A stretch of DNA of 64,000 nt from Tomitella gaofuii (GCF_014126825.1 NZ_CP059900.1:2246954-2310953); one strand, 5' to 3'. Positions 25,243 to 42,337 are shown, counted from the stretch's first letter. Notes: generated from the letters alone by a model not told the origin. Made by a program: numbers and translations.

Positions 25243-25328
25243 GGATCTGGCGCTGTGCGATGACGCAGGTGGCACCGCGTGGTGCAACGCCCCGTCCGCG
25301 GGATCGCCGGCCCCGTGCGGAGCCCGCG

Positions 25329-25373
25329 AAAAAATTGTTCCGCCGCGCGCATCCCGCGCGTGTCGCGCGGGAT
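25329..25373 (-). terminator. Terminator of the pyrimidine operon
   Basis: ATCCCGCGCG-TGT-CGCGCGGGAT (25351-25373) is a perfect 10-bp stem. On the minus strand a run of six T (25334-25329) follows about 17 nt after it. It starts 38 bp past the GT87 stop and is the only U-rich terminator I see here. Confidence 0.7.
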
Positions 25374-25410
25374 CGGCGCACGTCGACGGCGGTACGGAAG
25401 CGCGCCGGGC

Positions 25411-26655
25411 TCACCGGGCGTGCGGTCGTCCGTCGCGGACCTCCCGTGCACGGGCACGCCACTCCCCCGCGTCACTTTTCCGGGGTCCTCCCGGGGCCGC
25501 CAACCCGATCATCGCGGCGGCCGCGGCGATCATGATCGCCTCGGTGCCGAGGCGGTCGAGCACGGCGACACCTGTCCCCCCCGCGGCCACCAGCGGCGCG
25601 GTGCGGGCGAAAGCGGCGATGGTCACCGCCGCGGCGAGCACGCGCGCGGCCCGCGCTGCGGTACTCCCACCCGACTCCACGGACCGGGGCGGAGACCACA
25701 GCAGGCCCACGGCGGGCACCAGCCACACGTAATGGTGGGTCCAGGCCACGGGCAGCATCATCTCGACCCCCAGTGCGACGACGACGAGCGCGGCCACCGC
25801 CCCTCGGGAACGCGCGGCGCGCAGTGCGCCCCACACCGTCAGCGGTACGAGGAGCAGGCAGGCCGCAGCCCAGGAGGCGAGGACGGTCCGATCGGTCGCG
25901 TCCGCGGGCAGCGTGCGCAGGAGCATGCCGCGGAGGGACTGGTTGCCCGCCACGGCGGGGTCGCCCACCCCGACCCGGTCGGCCAGGCCCGGCACCACGT
26001 CGACGACGTACGCGCGCGTGGGGCCCGGCAGGACGGCGAGGGCCAGCAGCGTGCAGGCGATGGCGGCTGCGGCGCCGACGGCGACCGTGCGCCACCGGCG
26101 CCGCAGCAGCGGCACGGCCAGATAGGCCGCGGGGATGAGCTTCACCGCCGCCGCGCAGCCGGTGAGGGCGCCGCGCGGCAGCCACGCGGGCAGCCGCACG
26201 GCGCGGTCCGCGTCCACCAGGCACACCGCCATCAGCAGCAGGCCCACCTGCCCGTAGCCGAGGTGATCGGCCACCGGCCCCGAGGCCGCCCAGAACCCGG
26301 TCAGCCCCAGCAGCCACCAGGTGCGGCGGCGCCGTCCCGCCAGGAACGCGCGGTATCCCACCGCCACCGCCACCGACAGCGCGCACACGTTGACGATGGC
26401 CCAGAGCCACTGCGCCGCACTCCACCCCGTGGCGGCGAGGGGCACGGCGGCCAGCGCGGCGAACGGCGGATAGGTGAACGGCACCCGCGCGGCGCCCTGC
26501 GGCCCGCCGTAGAGGCCGTTGCCGGCGAGCACGGAGCGGCCGGCCTCGAAATACACCCGCAGGTCGATGCCGTGCACGGTGTCGCACAGCCGGAACAGCG
26601 CGGTGATCGCCGCCGCGCAGGCGGCGACGGCGAGCCACCGGCCGCGCCAGGTCAC
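25411..26655 (-). CDS. GT87-family (DUF2029) membrane glycosyltransferase, probable polyprenyl-phosphate mannosyltransferase
   Basis: 414 residues with about 10-12 hydrophobic helices. The N-terminus has the family signature GIDLRVYFEAG...LYGG then FTYPPFAALAAVP. The Asp of the DL-VY motif corresponds to the catalytic Asp of mycobacterial PimE-type enzymes, which use polyprenyl-phosphomannose to mannosylate lipids on the outer face of the membrane. Substrate cannot be told from sequence. GTG at 26655 overlaps the pyrF stop in GTGA, so it is the last gene of the pyrimidine operon, an unexpected place for a cell-envelope enzyme. Confidence 0.87.
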   Translation of the reverse strand: MTWRGRWLAVAACAAAITALFRLCDTVHGIDLRVYFEAGRSVLAGNGLYGGPQGAARVPFTYPPFAALAAVPLAATGWSAAQWLWAIVNVCALSVAVAVGYRAFLAGRRRRTWWLLGLTGFWAASGPVADHLGYGQVGLLLMAVCLVDADRAVRLPAWLPRGALTGCAAAVKLIPAAYLAVPLLRRRWRTVAVGAAAAIACTLLALAVLPGPTRAYVVDVVPGLADRVGVGDPAVAGNQSLRGMLLRTLPADATDRTVLASWAAACLLLVPLTVWGALRAARSRGAVAALVVVALGVEMMLPVAWTHHYVWLVPAVGLLWSPPRSVESGGSTAARAARVLAAAVTIAAFARTAPLVAAGGTGVAVLDRLGTEAIMIAAAAAMIGLAAPGGPRKSDAGEWRARAREVRDGRPHAR

Positions 26656-27519
26656 CGCAGCGCGGCCTCGACCCGTCGCGGGTCCGCTCGGCGCTCGCGC
26701 GCACCCGGTCCGGGTCGGGGCCCGCCCGCAAGATCGCGCGCGACGAGTTCGGGATGAGCAGCCCGGTGGCACCCGCGAAGATGCCGGGCAGGTCGTCCGC
26801 CGACGCGCCCTGGGCGCCGAGGCCGGGCGCGAGGATCGGCCCGGTGAACCCGTCCAGGCGGAGCCCGTGCGCGCGCGTGGCGCCACGACCAGACCCACGG
26901 TGCCCGTGTCGTCCTCCGCGGCGCCGTCGACGATCGACTGCGCGACGCTGACGCCGCCCGTCGCCGGGCCGTCGCCGGGGCCGGCATCCGGGTTCCCCGC
27001 CAGCCGTGCCGTCTGCACCCGCACGGCCCTCCGGGTTGGAGGTGCGCGCGAGCACGAACACCCCGCGGCCGGTTCCGGCCGCCTGGTCGACGGCCGGGGC
27101 GAGCGCACCGAGGCCCAGATACGGGACCGCGGTCATGGCGTCGACCGACAGCGGCGCGCCGTCGGCCAGCCAGGCACGGGCGTAGGCGGCCATCGTCGAC
27201 CCGATGTCGCCGCGTTTGGCGTCGGCGAGCGTCAGCGCGCCGGCCTCGCGGAGCCGCGCCACGGCGCTCTCGAGCACCGCGAGCCCGGCCGCGCCGTACT
27301 CCTCGAACATCGCGACCTGCGGCTTGACCACCGCGACGGACGGGCCCAGGGCCCGTACGCACACGTCCGTGAACGCCGCCAGTCCGTCGGCGCTGCGCGG
27401 CAGGCCCCAGGCCTCGAGCAGCTCCGGGTGGGGGTCGATGCCCGCGCACAGCCGGCCCCGCTCCGCGACCGCCGCGCGCAGGCGGCCGGCGAATCCGGCG
27501 GCCCCCGGGCCGGACGCGG

Positions 27520-27523
<4 letters not shown>
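26652..27523 (-). pseudogene. pyrF: Orotidine 5'-phosphate decarboxylase PyrF, frame broken by three single-G indels
   Basis: Last step of UMP synthesis. GTG at 27523 overlaps the carB stop. The first frame gives LCAGIDPHPELLEAWG, VVKPQVAMFEEYG and LADAKRGDIGSTMAAYA (catalytic Lys/Asp), up to ARTSNPEG. An extra G in GGG at 27018-27020 shifts to the frame with VSVAQSIVDGAAE. A missing G at 26883-26884 returns to the first frame (GPILAPGLGAQG, LLIPNSSRAIL). A missing G at 26684-26685 means the true ending RRVEAALR and stop lie in a third frame. Net change is -1 (872 bp); repaired length is 290 residues. Three G-run indels in an essential gene inside an intact operon point to sequence error. Confidence 0.93.
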
Positions 27524-30852
<3,329 letters not shown>

Positions 30853-30883
30853 TACTTCAGGCCTGCCTTCCTGTGGAGGTCTG

Positions 30884-30917
30884 TGCGGCGGGGGGTGCGG
30901 CGGGGGGTGCGGCGGGG
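30884..30917. repeat. 12-bp tandem repeat in the carA-carB spacer
   Basis: The unit TGCGGCGGGGGG occurs at 30884-30895 and 30896-30907 and partly again from 30908. It lies in the 94-bp spacer, about 30-65 bp upstream of the carB start on the minus strand. Confidence 0.85.
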
Positions 30918-30946
30918 CGGCGTGGGTGCCGCGATCGGCGGGGCGT

Positions 30947-32101
30947 TCACTTGCCGCCCGACTTCCCGGCGCGGGCCATGAGTGCGTCGTACCGGTCGAA
31001 CAGGTAGCGGGCGTCGTGCGGGCCGGCGGCCGCCTCCGGGTGGTACTGGACGGAGAACGCGGTGCCGTCGAGCAGTTCGACGCCTTCGACGGTGCCGTCG
31101 TTGGCGCACACGTGGCTCACCCTTGCGCGGCCGAAGGGCGTGTCGAACTCCTCGCCCCGCTCGCCTTCCAGGGCGAAGCCGTGGTTCTGCGAGGTGATCG
31201 AGACGCGGCCGGAGGCCTCGTCGATCACCGGGATGTTCATGCCGCGGTGGCCGAAGCGCATCTTGTACGTGCGCCGGCCCAGCGCGCGGCCCAGGATCTG
31301 GTTGCCGAAGCAGATGCCGAACATCGGGATGCCCTTGCCGATGACGCCCCGCGTGAGCTGCACCGCGGCGTCGGCGGTGGCGGGGTCGCCGGGGCCGTTG
31401 GACAGGAAGAACCCGTCGGGCCGGATGGCCTCCACCTGGTCGAGGGTGGCGGTGGACGGCAGCACGTGCACGCGGCACCCGCGCAGCGCGAGCTGCTCCG
31501 GGATGGACGCCTTCATGCCCAGGTCCACCGCGGCCACCTCGAAGCGGGGTGCGCCCGCGGGCTCGATGACGTAGCCCGAGTCGGTGCTCACCTCGCGGGC
31601 CAGGTCGGCGCCGAGCATCTCCGGCTGGGCCTGCACGATGCGCTGCAGGCCGTCCACGGGCCCCAGCGACGCGCCGGAGAAGATCCCCGCCCGCATCGCG
31701 CCCTTGTCGCGCAGGTGGCGGACGACGGCGCGGGTGTCGATGCCGGAGATGCCCACGATCCCCTGACGCACCAGCTCGTCCTCGAGCGAGCCGCGGTCGG
31801 CCCGCCAGTTCGACACCATCCGCGAAGGTTCGCGGATGGCGTAACCTGCGACCCAGATCGTGTCGGCGGGCGTGCCGTCGTCTGCGCGCGATTCGCTGTC
31901 GTGCGAATTCCACCCGGTGTTGCCGATCTGGGGGGCCGTGGCCACCACGATCTGCCGGTGATAGCTGGGATCGGTGAGGGTCTCTTGGTATCCGGTCATG
32001 CCGGTGCAGAACACGGCCTCACCGAGGGTCTGCCCCTGCGCCCCGTACCCGGAGCCCCGGAACACCTTCCCGTCTTCGAGTACGAGAACCGCGTCGCTCA
32101 C
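30947..32101 (-). CDS. carA: Carbamoyl-phosphate synthase small chain (glutamine amidotransferase)
   Basis: Hydrolyses glutamine and channels ammonia to CarB. It has 384 residues. The N-terminal CPSase domain has [18 protein letters not shown]. The class-I amidotransferase domain has the nucleophile Cys in [11 protein letters not shown] and the His-Glu pair in QYHPEA. GTG at 32101 overlaps the preceding PH-like gene in GTGA. It is co-transcribed within the pyr operon. Confidence 0.98.
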   Translation of the reverse strand: MSDAVLVLEDGKVFRGSGYGAQGQTLGEAVFCTGMTGYQETLTDPSYHRQIVVATAPQIGNTGWNSHDSESRADDGTPADTIWVAGYAIREPSRMVSNWRADRGSLEDELVRQGIVGISGIDTRAVVRHLRDKGAMRAGIFSGASLGPVDGLQRIVQAQPEMLGADLAREVSTDSGYVIEPAGAPRFEVAAVDLGMKASIPEQLALRGCRVHVLPSTATLDQVEAIRPDGFFLSNGPGDPATADAAVQLTRGVIGKGIPMFGICFGNQILGRALGRRTYKMRFGHRGMNIPVIDEASGRVSITSQNHGFALEGERGEEFDTPFGRARVSHVCANDGTVEGVELLDGTAFSVQYHPEAAAGPHDARYLFDRYDALMARAGKSGGK

Positions 32102-32655
32102 TTCTGTTCCTTCCTCTCGGTTTCCCGGCCGGCCTGCTCCGGGTCTGTCGTCTTGTCGCCGCCGAACTCGGCCAGCCAGCGCGGATACACCGACTTGTCG
32201 TCGCCGCGGAAACCGGTGTCGATCTCCACCGCACCGTCGACGCCGGCCGGGCGCCAGCGGATCACCAGCAGCCCGTCCCTGGTCATCACCTTCCCGGCGA
32301 GCCTGCGGTCGGTGCGCACGGACACGATGGCGGTGCGCGGGATCCACAAGGCCTCCGCGTCCTGCCGCTCCACCAGCACTCCCTCGCGGTAGCCGGTGAG
32401 CGCGGCCAGCGCGCGCACGCCCAGCCCGTGCACGGTGACGCGGGCCTGCCAGTTCCCTGCCAGCGACGAACCCACGTACAGCCCGCTGGTTTCGTCGACG
32501 GTGGGGCGCGTCAGCTTGCGCGGGACCGGGTGCAGATCGCCCACCGCGCCCTGCTGGAATCGGCCGCGGCGCCGCCAGCCTTTCCACATCAGGTAGACGC
32601 ACAGTGCCCAGATGGCCACCGCCGCAAGCACCGTGATCGTGTTCAGCCACAACAT
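32098..32655 (-). CDS. Single-pass membrane protein of the pyr operon (Rv1382-type)
   Basis: 185 residues: one N-terminal transmembrane helix (about 3-24, VLAAVAIWALCVYLMW) and a cytosolic beta-rich domain with the PH-like pattern GLYVGSSLAGNWQARV, ALWIPRTAIVSVRTDRRLAGKV and DGLLVIRWRP, ending in a charged tail. The same family lies between pyrC and carA in Mycobacterium (Rv1382). Function unknown. ATG at 32655 directly follows the pyrC stop, and its stop overlaps carA, so it is translationally coupled to pyrimidine synthesis. Confidence 0.85.
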   Translation of the reverse strand: MLWLNTITVLAAVAIWALCVYLMWKGWRRRGRFQQGAVGDLHPVPRKLTRPTVDETSGLYVGSSLAGNWQARVTVHGLGVRALAALTGYREGVLVERQDAEALWIPRTAIVSVRTDRRLAGKVMTRDGLLVIRWRPAGVDGAVEIDTGFRGDDKSVYPRWLAEFGGDKTTDPEQAGRETERKEQK

Positions 32656-33981
32656 CTAGTGGGCCCTGACCTTTCCGTCGACGCAGGTCACGCGGCCTCG
32701 GAGCAGGGTCGCGCGGACCCGCGCGGGCAGTGTGAGTTCTTCGTACGGGGTGTTGTCCGCGATGCTGGCGAGCTCGGCTCCCCGCACCGTCCAGGCGGAG
32801 TCCGGGTCGACCACCGTCAGGTTGGCCGTCTCCCCCACCCCGATGGGCCGCCCGTGGTCGGGCAGGCCGGTGATCCGGGCGGGCCGCTCGCTCATCACCG
32901 CGGCCACACCGCGCCAGTCGAGCAGCCCGGGCCCGACCATCGTCTGTGCGACGACGCCCAGCGCGGTCTCGAGGCCCAGCATGCCGGGGCGCGCCTGCGA
33001 GAACTCGCAGCACTTGTCCTGTGCGGCGTGCGGGGCGTGGTCGGTGGCCACGCAGTCCACCACGCCCTCGGCGAGCGCCGCCCGCAGCGCCTCGGCGTCG
33101 GACGCTTCGCGCAGCGGCGGGTTGACCCGGAAGATGCCGTCGTAGGTTTCGAGGCGCGCATCGTCGAGCATCAGGTGGTGCGGGGTCACCTCCGCGGTGA
33201 TGTCGATCCCCTGGCCCTTGGCCCAGCGGATCAGCTCCACCGTCCCCGCGGTGGACGCGTGGCAGATGTGCACGCGCGCGCCCGCGTCGCGGGCCAGCAG
33301 CGCGTCGCGGATGACGATCGACTCCTCCGCCGCGCGCGGCCATCCGGCGAGGCCCAGCCGGGCGGCGGTGGGCCCCTCGTGGGCCACCGCGCCCTCGGTG
33401 AGCCGCGGCTCCTCGGCGTGCTGGGCGATGAGCACGTCCAGCCCCCGGGCGTACTCCAGGGCCCGGCGCATGATCAGCGGATCGGCGACGCAGTGTCCGT
33501 CGTCGGAGAACAGGCGCACCGACGCCGTCGAGGCCGCCATGACGCCCATCTCGGCGAGCTCGGCCCCGGCAAGCCCCTTGGTGACCGCGCCCACGGGGTG
33601 CACGTCGACCAGGCCCACCGTCCGGCCCTGCGCGTAGACGTGGTCGGTGACCACCGCGGTGTCGGCGACGGGGTCGGTATTGGCCATCGCGAACACGGCC
33701 GTGTAACCGCCGCGGGCCGCGGCGGCCGAGCCGGAGCGCACCGTCTCGGCGTCTTCGCGTCCCGGCTCGCGCAGGTGGGTGTGCATGTCGACGAAGCCGG
33801 GCAGCAGCACGGTGCCGGCCGCCTCGATGACCTCGGCGCCCGGCCCGTCCCCCGCCGCGTCGGGCGTTGCCTCCAGCGTGCCCGCCGGGACGATGCGCGT
33901 GATCACGCCATCCTCGATGAGCACGTCCACGGGGTCGCCCTCGCCGTAGGGGCGTGTGCCCGTGATCAGTACCGTCGTCAC
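32656..33981 (-). CDS. pyrC: Dihydroorotase
   Basis: Cyclises carbamoyl aspartate to dihydroorotate; zinc amidohydrolase of the long PyrC type (441 residues). Metal and substrate motifs: [42 protein letters not shown] and CVATDHAPH with the catalytic Asp. GTG at 33981 is chosen because GAGGA lies seven nt upstream and VTTVLITG fits relatives; an ATG six codons upstream has no such support. 104 bp after pyrB; next gene begins immediately after the stop. Confidence 0.97.
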   Translation of the reverse strand: MTTVLITGTRPYGEGDPVDVLIEDGVITRIVPAGTLEATPDAAGDGPGAEVIEAAGTVLLPGFVDMHTHLREPGREDAETVRSGSAAAARGGYTAVFAMANTDPVADTAVVTDHVYAQGRTVGLVDVHPVGAVTKGLAGAELAEMGVMAASTASVRLFSDDGHCVADPLIMRRALEYARGLDVLIAQHAEEPRLTEGAVAHEGPTAARLGLAGWPRAAEESIVIRDALLARDAGARVHICHASTAGTVELIRWAKGQGIDITAEVTPHHLMLDDARLETYDGIFRVNPPLREASDAEALRAALAEGVVDCVATDHAPHAAQDKCCEFSQARPGMLGLETALGVVAQTMVGPGLLDWRGVAAVMSERPARITGLPDHGRPIGVGETANLTVVDPDSAWTVRGAELASIADNTPYEELTLPARVRATLLRGRVTCVDGKVRAH

Positions 33982-34085
33982 GCCGCCGTCCTCGCTTCCA
34001 TGTGTGCCCCCGGTCCTCCGGAACTGTGCGCCCCGAGGGCCCGGGGCCGTGTGTCCTGCACTGCCTGGGGAGCCCGGCCACCCAT

Positions 34086-35890
<1,805 letters not shown>

Positions 35891-36442
35891 CTACTGCCGG
35901 CCGGGCGCCGCGTCGTCCGGCTCGGAAGCCGCGCTGTCCTGACCGGGGGCCGCGTCGTCGGCGGCCTCCGGCCGCTCTGTGACGGGCACGGCCGCCGCGG
36001 CGGCCCGCACCTGCGGTGCCACGACGACGATGCGGCCGAGGACGCCGTTGATGAACGCGGGCGACTCGTCGGTGGAGAGTTGCTTGGCCAGCTCCACCGC
36101 CTCGTCGACGGCGACCACCGGTGGCACGTCGGTGTAGAAGAGTTCCCACACGGCCAGCCGCAGGATCGCGCGGTCCACCGCCGGCAGCCGCTCCAGCCGC
36201 CAGCCCTCGAGGTAGGACGCGATGGTGTCGTCGATGCGTTCGCCGTGGGTTCCGACGCCCTCGAGCAGCGACATCGTGAACTCGTTCACGGTCTTGATGG
36301 TGTCGTCCTCGGCGGCGTAGCTGCGCCGTTCACGCGCCAGCTCGGCCGGCCCCACCCCGCGCGCCTCCGCCTCGAAGAGCAGGTCGACGCTGCGGCGGCG
36401 GGCCTTGTGGCGGGTGCCGTGCCTTCTGATCCGATCGCCCAC
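35891..36442 (-). CDS. nusB: Transcription antitermination factor NusB
   Basis: RNA-binding partner of NusE (S10) in rRNA antitermination. It has 183 residues. The helical NusB fold shows [59 protein letters not shown]. An acidic Ala/Pro-rich tail of about 35 residues extends beyond the fold. GTG at 36442 is one base after the efp stop, as in the actinobacterial pepQ-efp-nusB order. Confidence 0.97.
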   Translation of the reverse strand: MGDRIRRHGTRHKARRRSVDLLFEAEARGVGPAELARERRSYAAEDDTIKTVNEFTMSLLEGVGTHGERIDDTIASYLEGWRLERLPAVDRAILRLAVWELFYTDVPPVVAVDEAVELAKQLSTDESPAFINGVLGRIVVVAPQVRAAAAAVPVTERPEAADDAAPGQDSAASEPDDAAPGRQ

Positions 36443-36443
36443 G

Positions 36444-37007
36444 TCAGTCGTTCACGCGGCTCAGGTAGCTGCCGTCACGCGTGTCCACCTTGAGCTTGTC
36501 GCCGGTGTTGATGAACAGCGGGACCTGGATCTCCGCGCCGGTCTCCATGGTGGCGGGCTTGGTGCCGCCGGTGGAACGGTCGCCCTGCAGGCCGGGGTCG
36601 GTGTGGCTGACGACGAGGTCCACCGACACCGGCAGCTCCACGTACAGGGGAGCGTCCTCGTGGAACGCGATCTGCACCGTCATGTTCTCCAGCAGGAAGC
36701 GGGCGCCGTCGCCCATCAGCTCCGCGCCGATCTGAACCTGATCGAAGGTCTCGGCGTCCATGAACACGAAGTCCGCGCCGTCCTGGTACAGGTACGTCAT
36801 ATCGCGGCGGTCGACGGTCGCCGTCTCCACCTTCACCCCGGCGTTGAAGGTCTTGTCGACGGTCTTGCCCGACGTGACGTTCTTGAGCTTCGTCCGCACG
36901 AAGGCGGGGCCCTTGCCGGGTTTGACGTGCTGGAACTCGACGATCTGCTGGAGCTGGCCTTCGATCTTCAGCACGAGCCCGTTCTTGAAGTCACTGGTCG
37001 ATGCCAC
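36444..37007 (-). CDS. efp: Translation elongation factor P
   Basis: Relieves ribosome stalling at polyproline. It has 187 residues, three beta domains. Lys32 in the loop VKPGKGPAF is at the site modified in other bacteria; no epmA-type gene is visible here. The C-terminal [19 protein letters not shown] is the family signature. GTG at 37007 with GAGAAAGG six nt upstream. Followed by nusB after one base. Confidence 0.98.
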   Translation of the reverse strand: MASTSDFKNGLVLKIEGQLQQIVEFQHVKPGKGPAFVRTKLKNVTSGKTVDKTFNAGVKVETATVDRRDMTYLYQDGADFVFMDAETFDQVQIGAELMGDGARFLLENMTVQIAFHEDAPLYVELPVSVDLVVSHTDPGLQGDRSTGGTKPATMETGAEIQVPLFINTGDKLKVDTRDGSYLSRVND

Positions 37008-37154
37008 TGTCTGCCTTTCTCGTTCTGGTGCCGCACCCGCGTGCGCAGGCCGGTCCTGAGCGCCGGTGGTGGTCCGTCGTGCAGGGCGCTCGCCTGCCGA
37101 CCCGGCGTGCCGAGACGCCCCGGGCCGGCCGAGGCGCGACGCTGCGGGCGCCGG

Positions 37155-38360
37155 CTACACGACCCGCAGCTCCTTGCCGGTGCGGGTGAGGATCTCGGCA
37201 CCGCCGTCGCGGACCACGAGGGTGTCTTCGATGCGGACGCCGCCGCGGCCCGCGTGGTACACGCCGGGCTCGACGGTGACCACCGCGCCCGCAGGAAGTG
37301 TACCGGTGGCCCCGGACGACACCGGCGGCGCTTCGTGCACCCGCATTCCCACCCCGTGTCCCAGCCCGTGGGTGAACAGGTCCCCTGCCCCGGCCTCGTC
37401 GATCACCGCACGCGCCGCGCGGTCCACGTCGGCGCCGGTGACCCCGGCGCGGACGGCCGCGACACCCGCCTCCTGCGCCCGGCGCACCAGTGCGTAGACG
37501 TCCCGCTGGAACGCGTCCGCCTCCCCGAGGACCACCGTGCGGGTCATGTCCGAGTTGTAGCCGCCGACCACCGCGCCGAAGTCCATCTTGATCAGGTCGC
37601 CGCGGCGCAGGACGTCGTCGGTGGGGCGGTGGTGCGGAATCGCCGAGTTCGCCCCGCAGGCGATGATGGTCTCGAAGGCGATCGCCTCGGCGCCGTGCTC
37701 GAACATGAGCCACTCGAGCCGCCGGGCCACCTGCCGCTCGGTGCGGCCCGGCGCCAGCGCCCCCTCGTCGAGCAGGTCGCGCAGCGCCGCATCGCCGATG
37801 GCGCAGGCCCGGGCGATGAGTGCGATCTCGCCGTCGTCCTTGACCATCCGGACGTCCTCCACCACGCCCGTCAGCGGGACCAGGTCGGCCGCGGCGGGCG
37901 CCGACGCGAGGCGCTCGGCGAGCGCAGCATGGGCCGCCACGCTCATCGCGGCGGCCTCGAAGCCGACGCGGACGGCGTCGGCACCCGCGCCGGGGTGCCG
38001 GGCGAGCCGCTCGGACAGCACTGCGTGCGCGCAGTCGCGGTCGATGAGCACGCGAAGGCCCGGGGCCTGCTGCGCCGCCTGCGCGGTGTACCGGCCGTCC
38101 GTGGCCAGCACCGTGCCGTCGTCCGGTCCGCCCGCCGGATCCGTGCCGGCAGACTCTTCGCCGGAGGGGTCGACGAGGAGCAGGGCCGCGTTGGAGCCGG
38201 TGAACCCGGTCAGGTAGCGCACGTTGACCAGGTCGGTGACCACCAGCATCGCCACGCCGTGCGCACGGAGCGCGGAGCGCACGGCGGCGCGCCTGCGGGC
38301 ATGCACGCACTGCGCCGGCAGGTCCGCATGGTCGGGAAGGGGCACGTGGGGATCGGTCAC
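37155..38360 (-). CDS. pepQ: M24-family Xaa-Pro aminopeptidase/dipeptidase PepQ
   Basis: Two-metal peptidase that cleaves Xaa-Pro bonds; the efp-adjacent homologue in Mycobacterium is PepQ (Rv2535c). About 401 residues. N-terminal creatinase-like domain (TDLVNVRYLTGFTGSNAALL), then the pita-bread domain with metal ligands in KMDFGAVVGGYNSDMTRT, GLGHGVGM, VTVEPGVY and GVRIEDTL. Start uncertain between GTG 38360 and GTG 38369; neither has a strong Shine-Dalgarno. It lies 147 bp before efp and is divergent from the next gene. Confidence 0.93.
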   Translation of the reverse strand: MTDPHVPLPDHADLPAQCVHARRRAAVRSALRAHGVAMLVVTDLVNVRYLTGFTGSNAALLLVDPSGEESAGTDPAGGPDDGTVLATDGRYTAQAAQQAPGLRVLIDRDCAHAVLSERLARHPGAGADAVRVGFEAAAMSVAAHAALAERLASAPAAADLVPLTGVVEDVRMVKDDGEIALIARACAIGDAALRDLLDEGALAPGRTERQVARRLEWLMFEHGAEAIAFETIIACGANSAIPHHRPTDDVLRRGDLIKMDFGAVVGGYNSDMTRTVVLGEADAFQRDVYALVRRAQEAGVAAVRAGVTGADVDRAARAVIDEAGAGDLFTHGLGHGVGMRVHEAPPVSSGATGTLPAGAVVTVEPGVYHAGRGGVRIEDTLVVRDGGAEILTRTGKELRVV

Positions 38361-38420
38361 GCCGCACACGCTACCGACCGTCGACCTGTGGGTCAGGCCA
38401 CAGGCAACTTACCGGCCCGT

Positions 38421-38426
38421 TAGTAT
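38421..38426 (+). promoter_or_regulatory. -10 of a probable leaderless promoter
   Basis: TAGTAT (TANNNT) ends six bases before the ATG at 38433, so transcription would begin at or next to the start codon. No Shine-Dalgarno is present. This fits the leaderless mRNAs common in mycobacteria. Confidence 0.5.
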
Positions 38427-38432
38427 CGGTGC

Positions 38433-38933
38433 ATGTTCAGTTGGGTACTGCGATCGATCGTGATGACAGTGGTGCACGTCGTAGGGCGCGTCATCCTCGG
38501 CGTGGCCGTCACCACGGCCCCCCTGCACGGCACGGTGTCGCGCTATACGGCATTGGCGATCGTGGTGCTCATCGCGCTCGTGTGGGCCGGGATCGACGGC
38601 GTGATCGACGCGCGCCGTCACCCGCTGGTGGAGGACCGGGACGACCTGATCATGCGGTGGATCGGCACGGGCCTGGTCACCGGCCTGGCCGCAGGCTTCC
38701 TCTGCCACCTGCTCGAGGCCGCGGGGCTGGAGGGCATCGGGTCGCGCACCTGGTTCTTCGACCTCACCTCCGGCGCCGCCGGCACCGCGCTGATGATCAT
38801 CCTGCCCGCGGCCATCGGCATCGGGCTCGGCCGGTGGATCGGCAAGTCCGGGGCCGACCCGGACGAGGAGGCGGAGGAGCGTCGGCAGCGCCGGCACGAC
38901 ATCGCGCTCAGTGGCGTCGGCGGCGAGGAGTAG
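38433..38933 (+). CDS. B-4DMT family membrane protein (Rv2536-type)
   Basis: 166 residues with four predicted transmembrane helices (about 5-27, 37-54, 76-98, 110-135) and a charged C-terminal tail. It matches the family beside pepQ and aroQ in Mycobacterium (Rv2536), classed as a B-4DMT transporter-like protein; no substrate is known. Starts at ATG 38433 without a Shine-Dalgarno, likely leaderless. Divergent from pepQ and convergent with aroQ, sharing a stem-loop with the latter. Confidence 0.85.
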   Translation: MFSWVLRSIVMTVVHVVGRVILGVAVTTAPLHGTVSRYTALAIVVLIALVWAGIDGVIDARRHPLVEDRDDLIMRWIGTGLVTGLAAGFLCHLLEAAGLEGIGSRTWFFDLTSGAAGTALMIILPAAIGIGLGRWIGKSGADPDEEAEERRQRRHDIALSGVGGEE

Positions 38934-38947
38934 CGGGACGGGGCGCC

Positions 38948-38976
38948 GCCTGCGAGGCCCGTCGGGCTCCGCAGGC
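38948..38976. terminator. Bidirectional stem-loop between the B-4DMT gene and aroQ
   Basis: GCCTGCG (38948-38954) pairs with CGCAGGC (38970-38976), and most of the interior (GAGGCCC/GGGCTCC) also pairs. It fills the 47-bp convergent gap. Confidence 0.6.
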
Positions 38977-38980
38977 TCGG

Positions 38981-41149
<2,169 letters not shown>

Positions 41150-41150
<1 letters not shown>

Positions 41151-42337
41151 CAGTGCTCGAGCCGTTCCCGGACCGCACTGAGGTAGCCCTGCACGTTGCG
41201 CCGGGTCTCGGCGAGCGCGTCGCCGCCGAACTTCTCCAGCGCCGCCTGCGCCACCACCAGCGCCACCATCGACTCGGCGACCACCCCGGCCGCCGGCACC
41301 GCGCACACGTCCGAGCGCTGGTGGATGGCCACGGCCTCGCCCCCGGAGGCCATGTCCACGGTCTTCAGTGCGCGCGGCACCGTGGAGATGGGTTTCATCG
41401 CCGCGCGGACGCGCAGCGGTTCGCCGTTGGTCATGCCGCCTTCGAGGCCGCCGGCCCGGTTGGTGGAGCGGACGATGCCGTCCGGTCCCGGCACCATCTC
41501 GTCGTGCGCCAGGCTGCCGCGGCGGCGGGCGGTCTCGAACCCGTCGCCGATCTCGACGCCCTTGATGGCCTGGATACCCATGAGCGCACCGGCCAGGCGC
41601 GAGTCGAGCCGGTCGGCGCCGGAAGTGAACGAGCCGATACCCACGGGCAGGCCGCCGACCACCACCTCCACGACCCCGCCGAGCGTGTCGCCCTGCTTCT
41701 TGGCGGCGTCGATCTCGGCGATCATCGCCTCCTCCCCCGCCTTGTCGAGTGCGCGCACGGGGCTCGCGTCGATGCGGTCCCTGTCGTCGTAGGCGGGCAC
41801 GCCGGGATCGTCCGCGCCGGCGCCGCCGATCTGGACCACGTGCGAGACCACCTCCACGCCCAGCGCCTGCCGCAAGAATGCGCGGGCGACCGTGCCGGCG
41901 GCGACGCGGGCCGCCGTCTCGCGGGCGCTGGCACGCTCCAGCACCGGGCGTGCGTCGTCGAAGCCGTACTTGAGCATGCCCGAATAGTCGGCGTGGCCGG
42001 GCCTCGGCCGGGTGAGTGGGGCGTTGCGCGCCTGATCGGTGAGCTCGGCGGGGTCGATGGGGTCGGCCGACATGACCTGTTCCCACTTGGGCCATTCGGT
42101 GTTGCCGATCTGGATGGCGACGGGACCGCCGAGCGTCGTCCCGTGGCGTACGCCGCCGAGGATGGTGACCTGATCCGCCTCGAACTTCATCCGGGCGCCG
42201 CGGCCGTAGCCGAGGCGGCGGCGGGCCAGCTCGCCCGCGATATCGTCGGTGGTCACCTCGACCCCGGCCACCATGCCCTCGAGCATGGCGACGAGGGCGG
42301 GACCGTGGGATTCTCCGGCAGTCGTCCAACGCAGCAC
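41150..42337 (-). CDS. aroC: Chorismate synthase
   Basis: Forms chorismate from EPSP using reduced FMN. It has 395 residues. [60 protein letters not shown] and [18 protein letters not shown] are all family signatures. GTG at 42337 begins the canonical [16 protein letters not shown] lies about 9-12 nt upstream. Overlaps aroK by one base and follows the prepilin peptidase by 35 bp. Confidence 0.98.

Larger units (their letters stand above)
24955..25410. other. 456-bp gap between mihF and the GT87 gene
   Basis: No gene seen. It holds the terminator of the pyr operon at 25329-25373, a symmetric operator-like site at 25217-25242, and presumably the mihF promoter, which I cannot pinpoint. Open frames here are GC-rich shadows with no family features. 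Confidence 0.6.

Noticed and set aside
24955-25410. Small genes in the mihF-GT87 gap
   Set aside because: Open frames here are Arg/Ala/Gly-rich on both strands and lack ribosome-binding sites.
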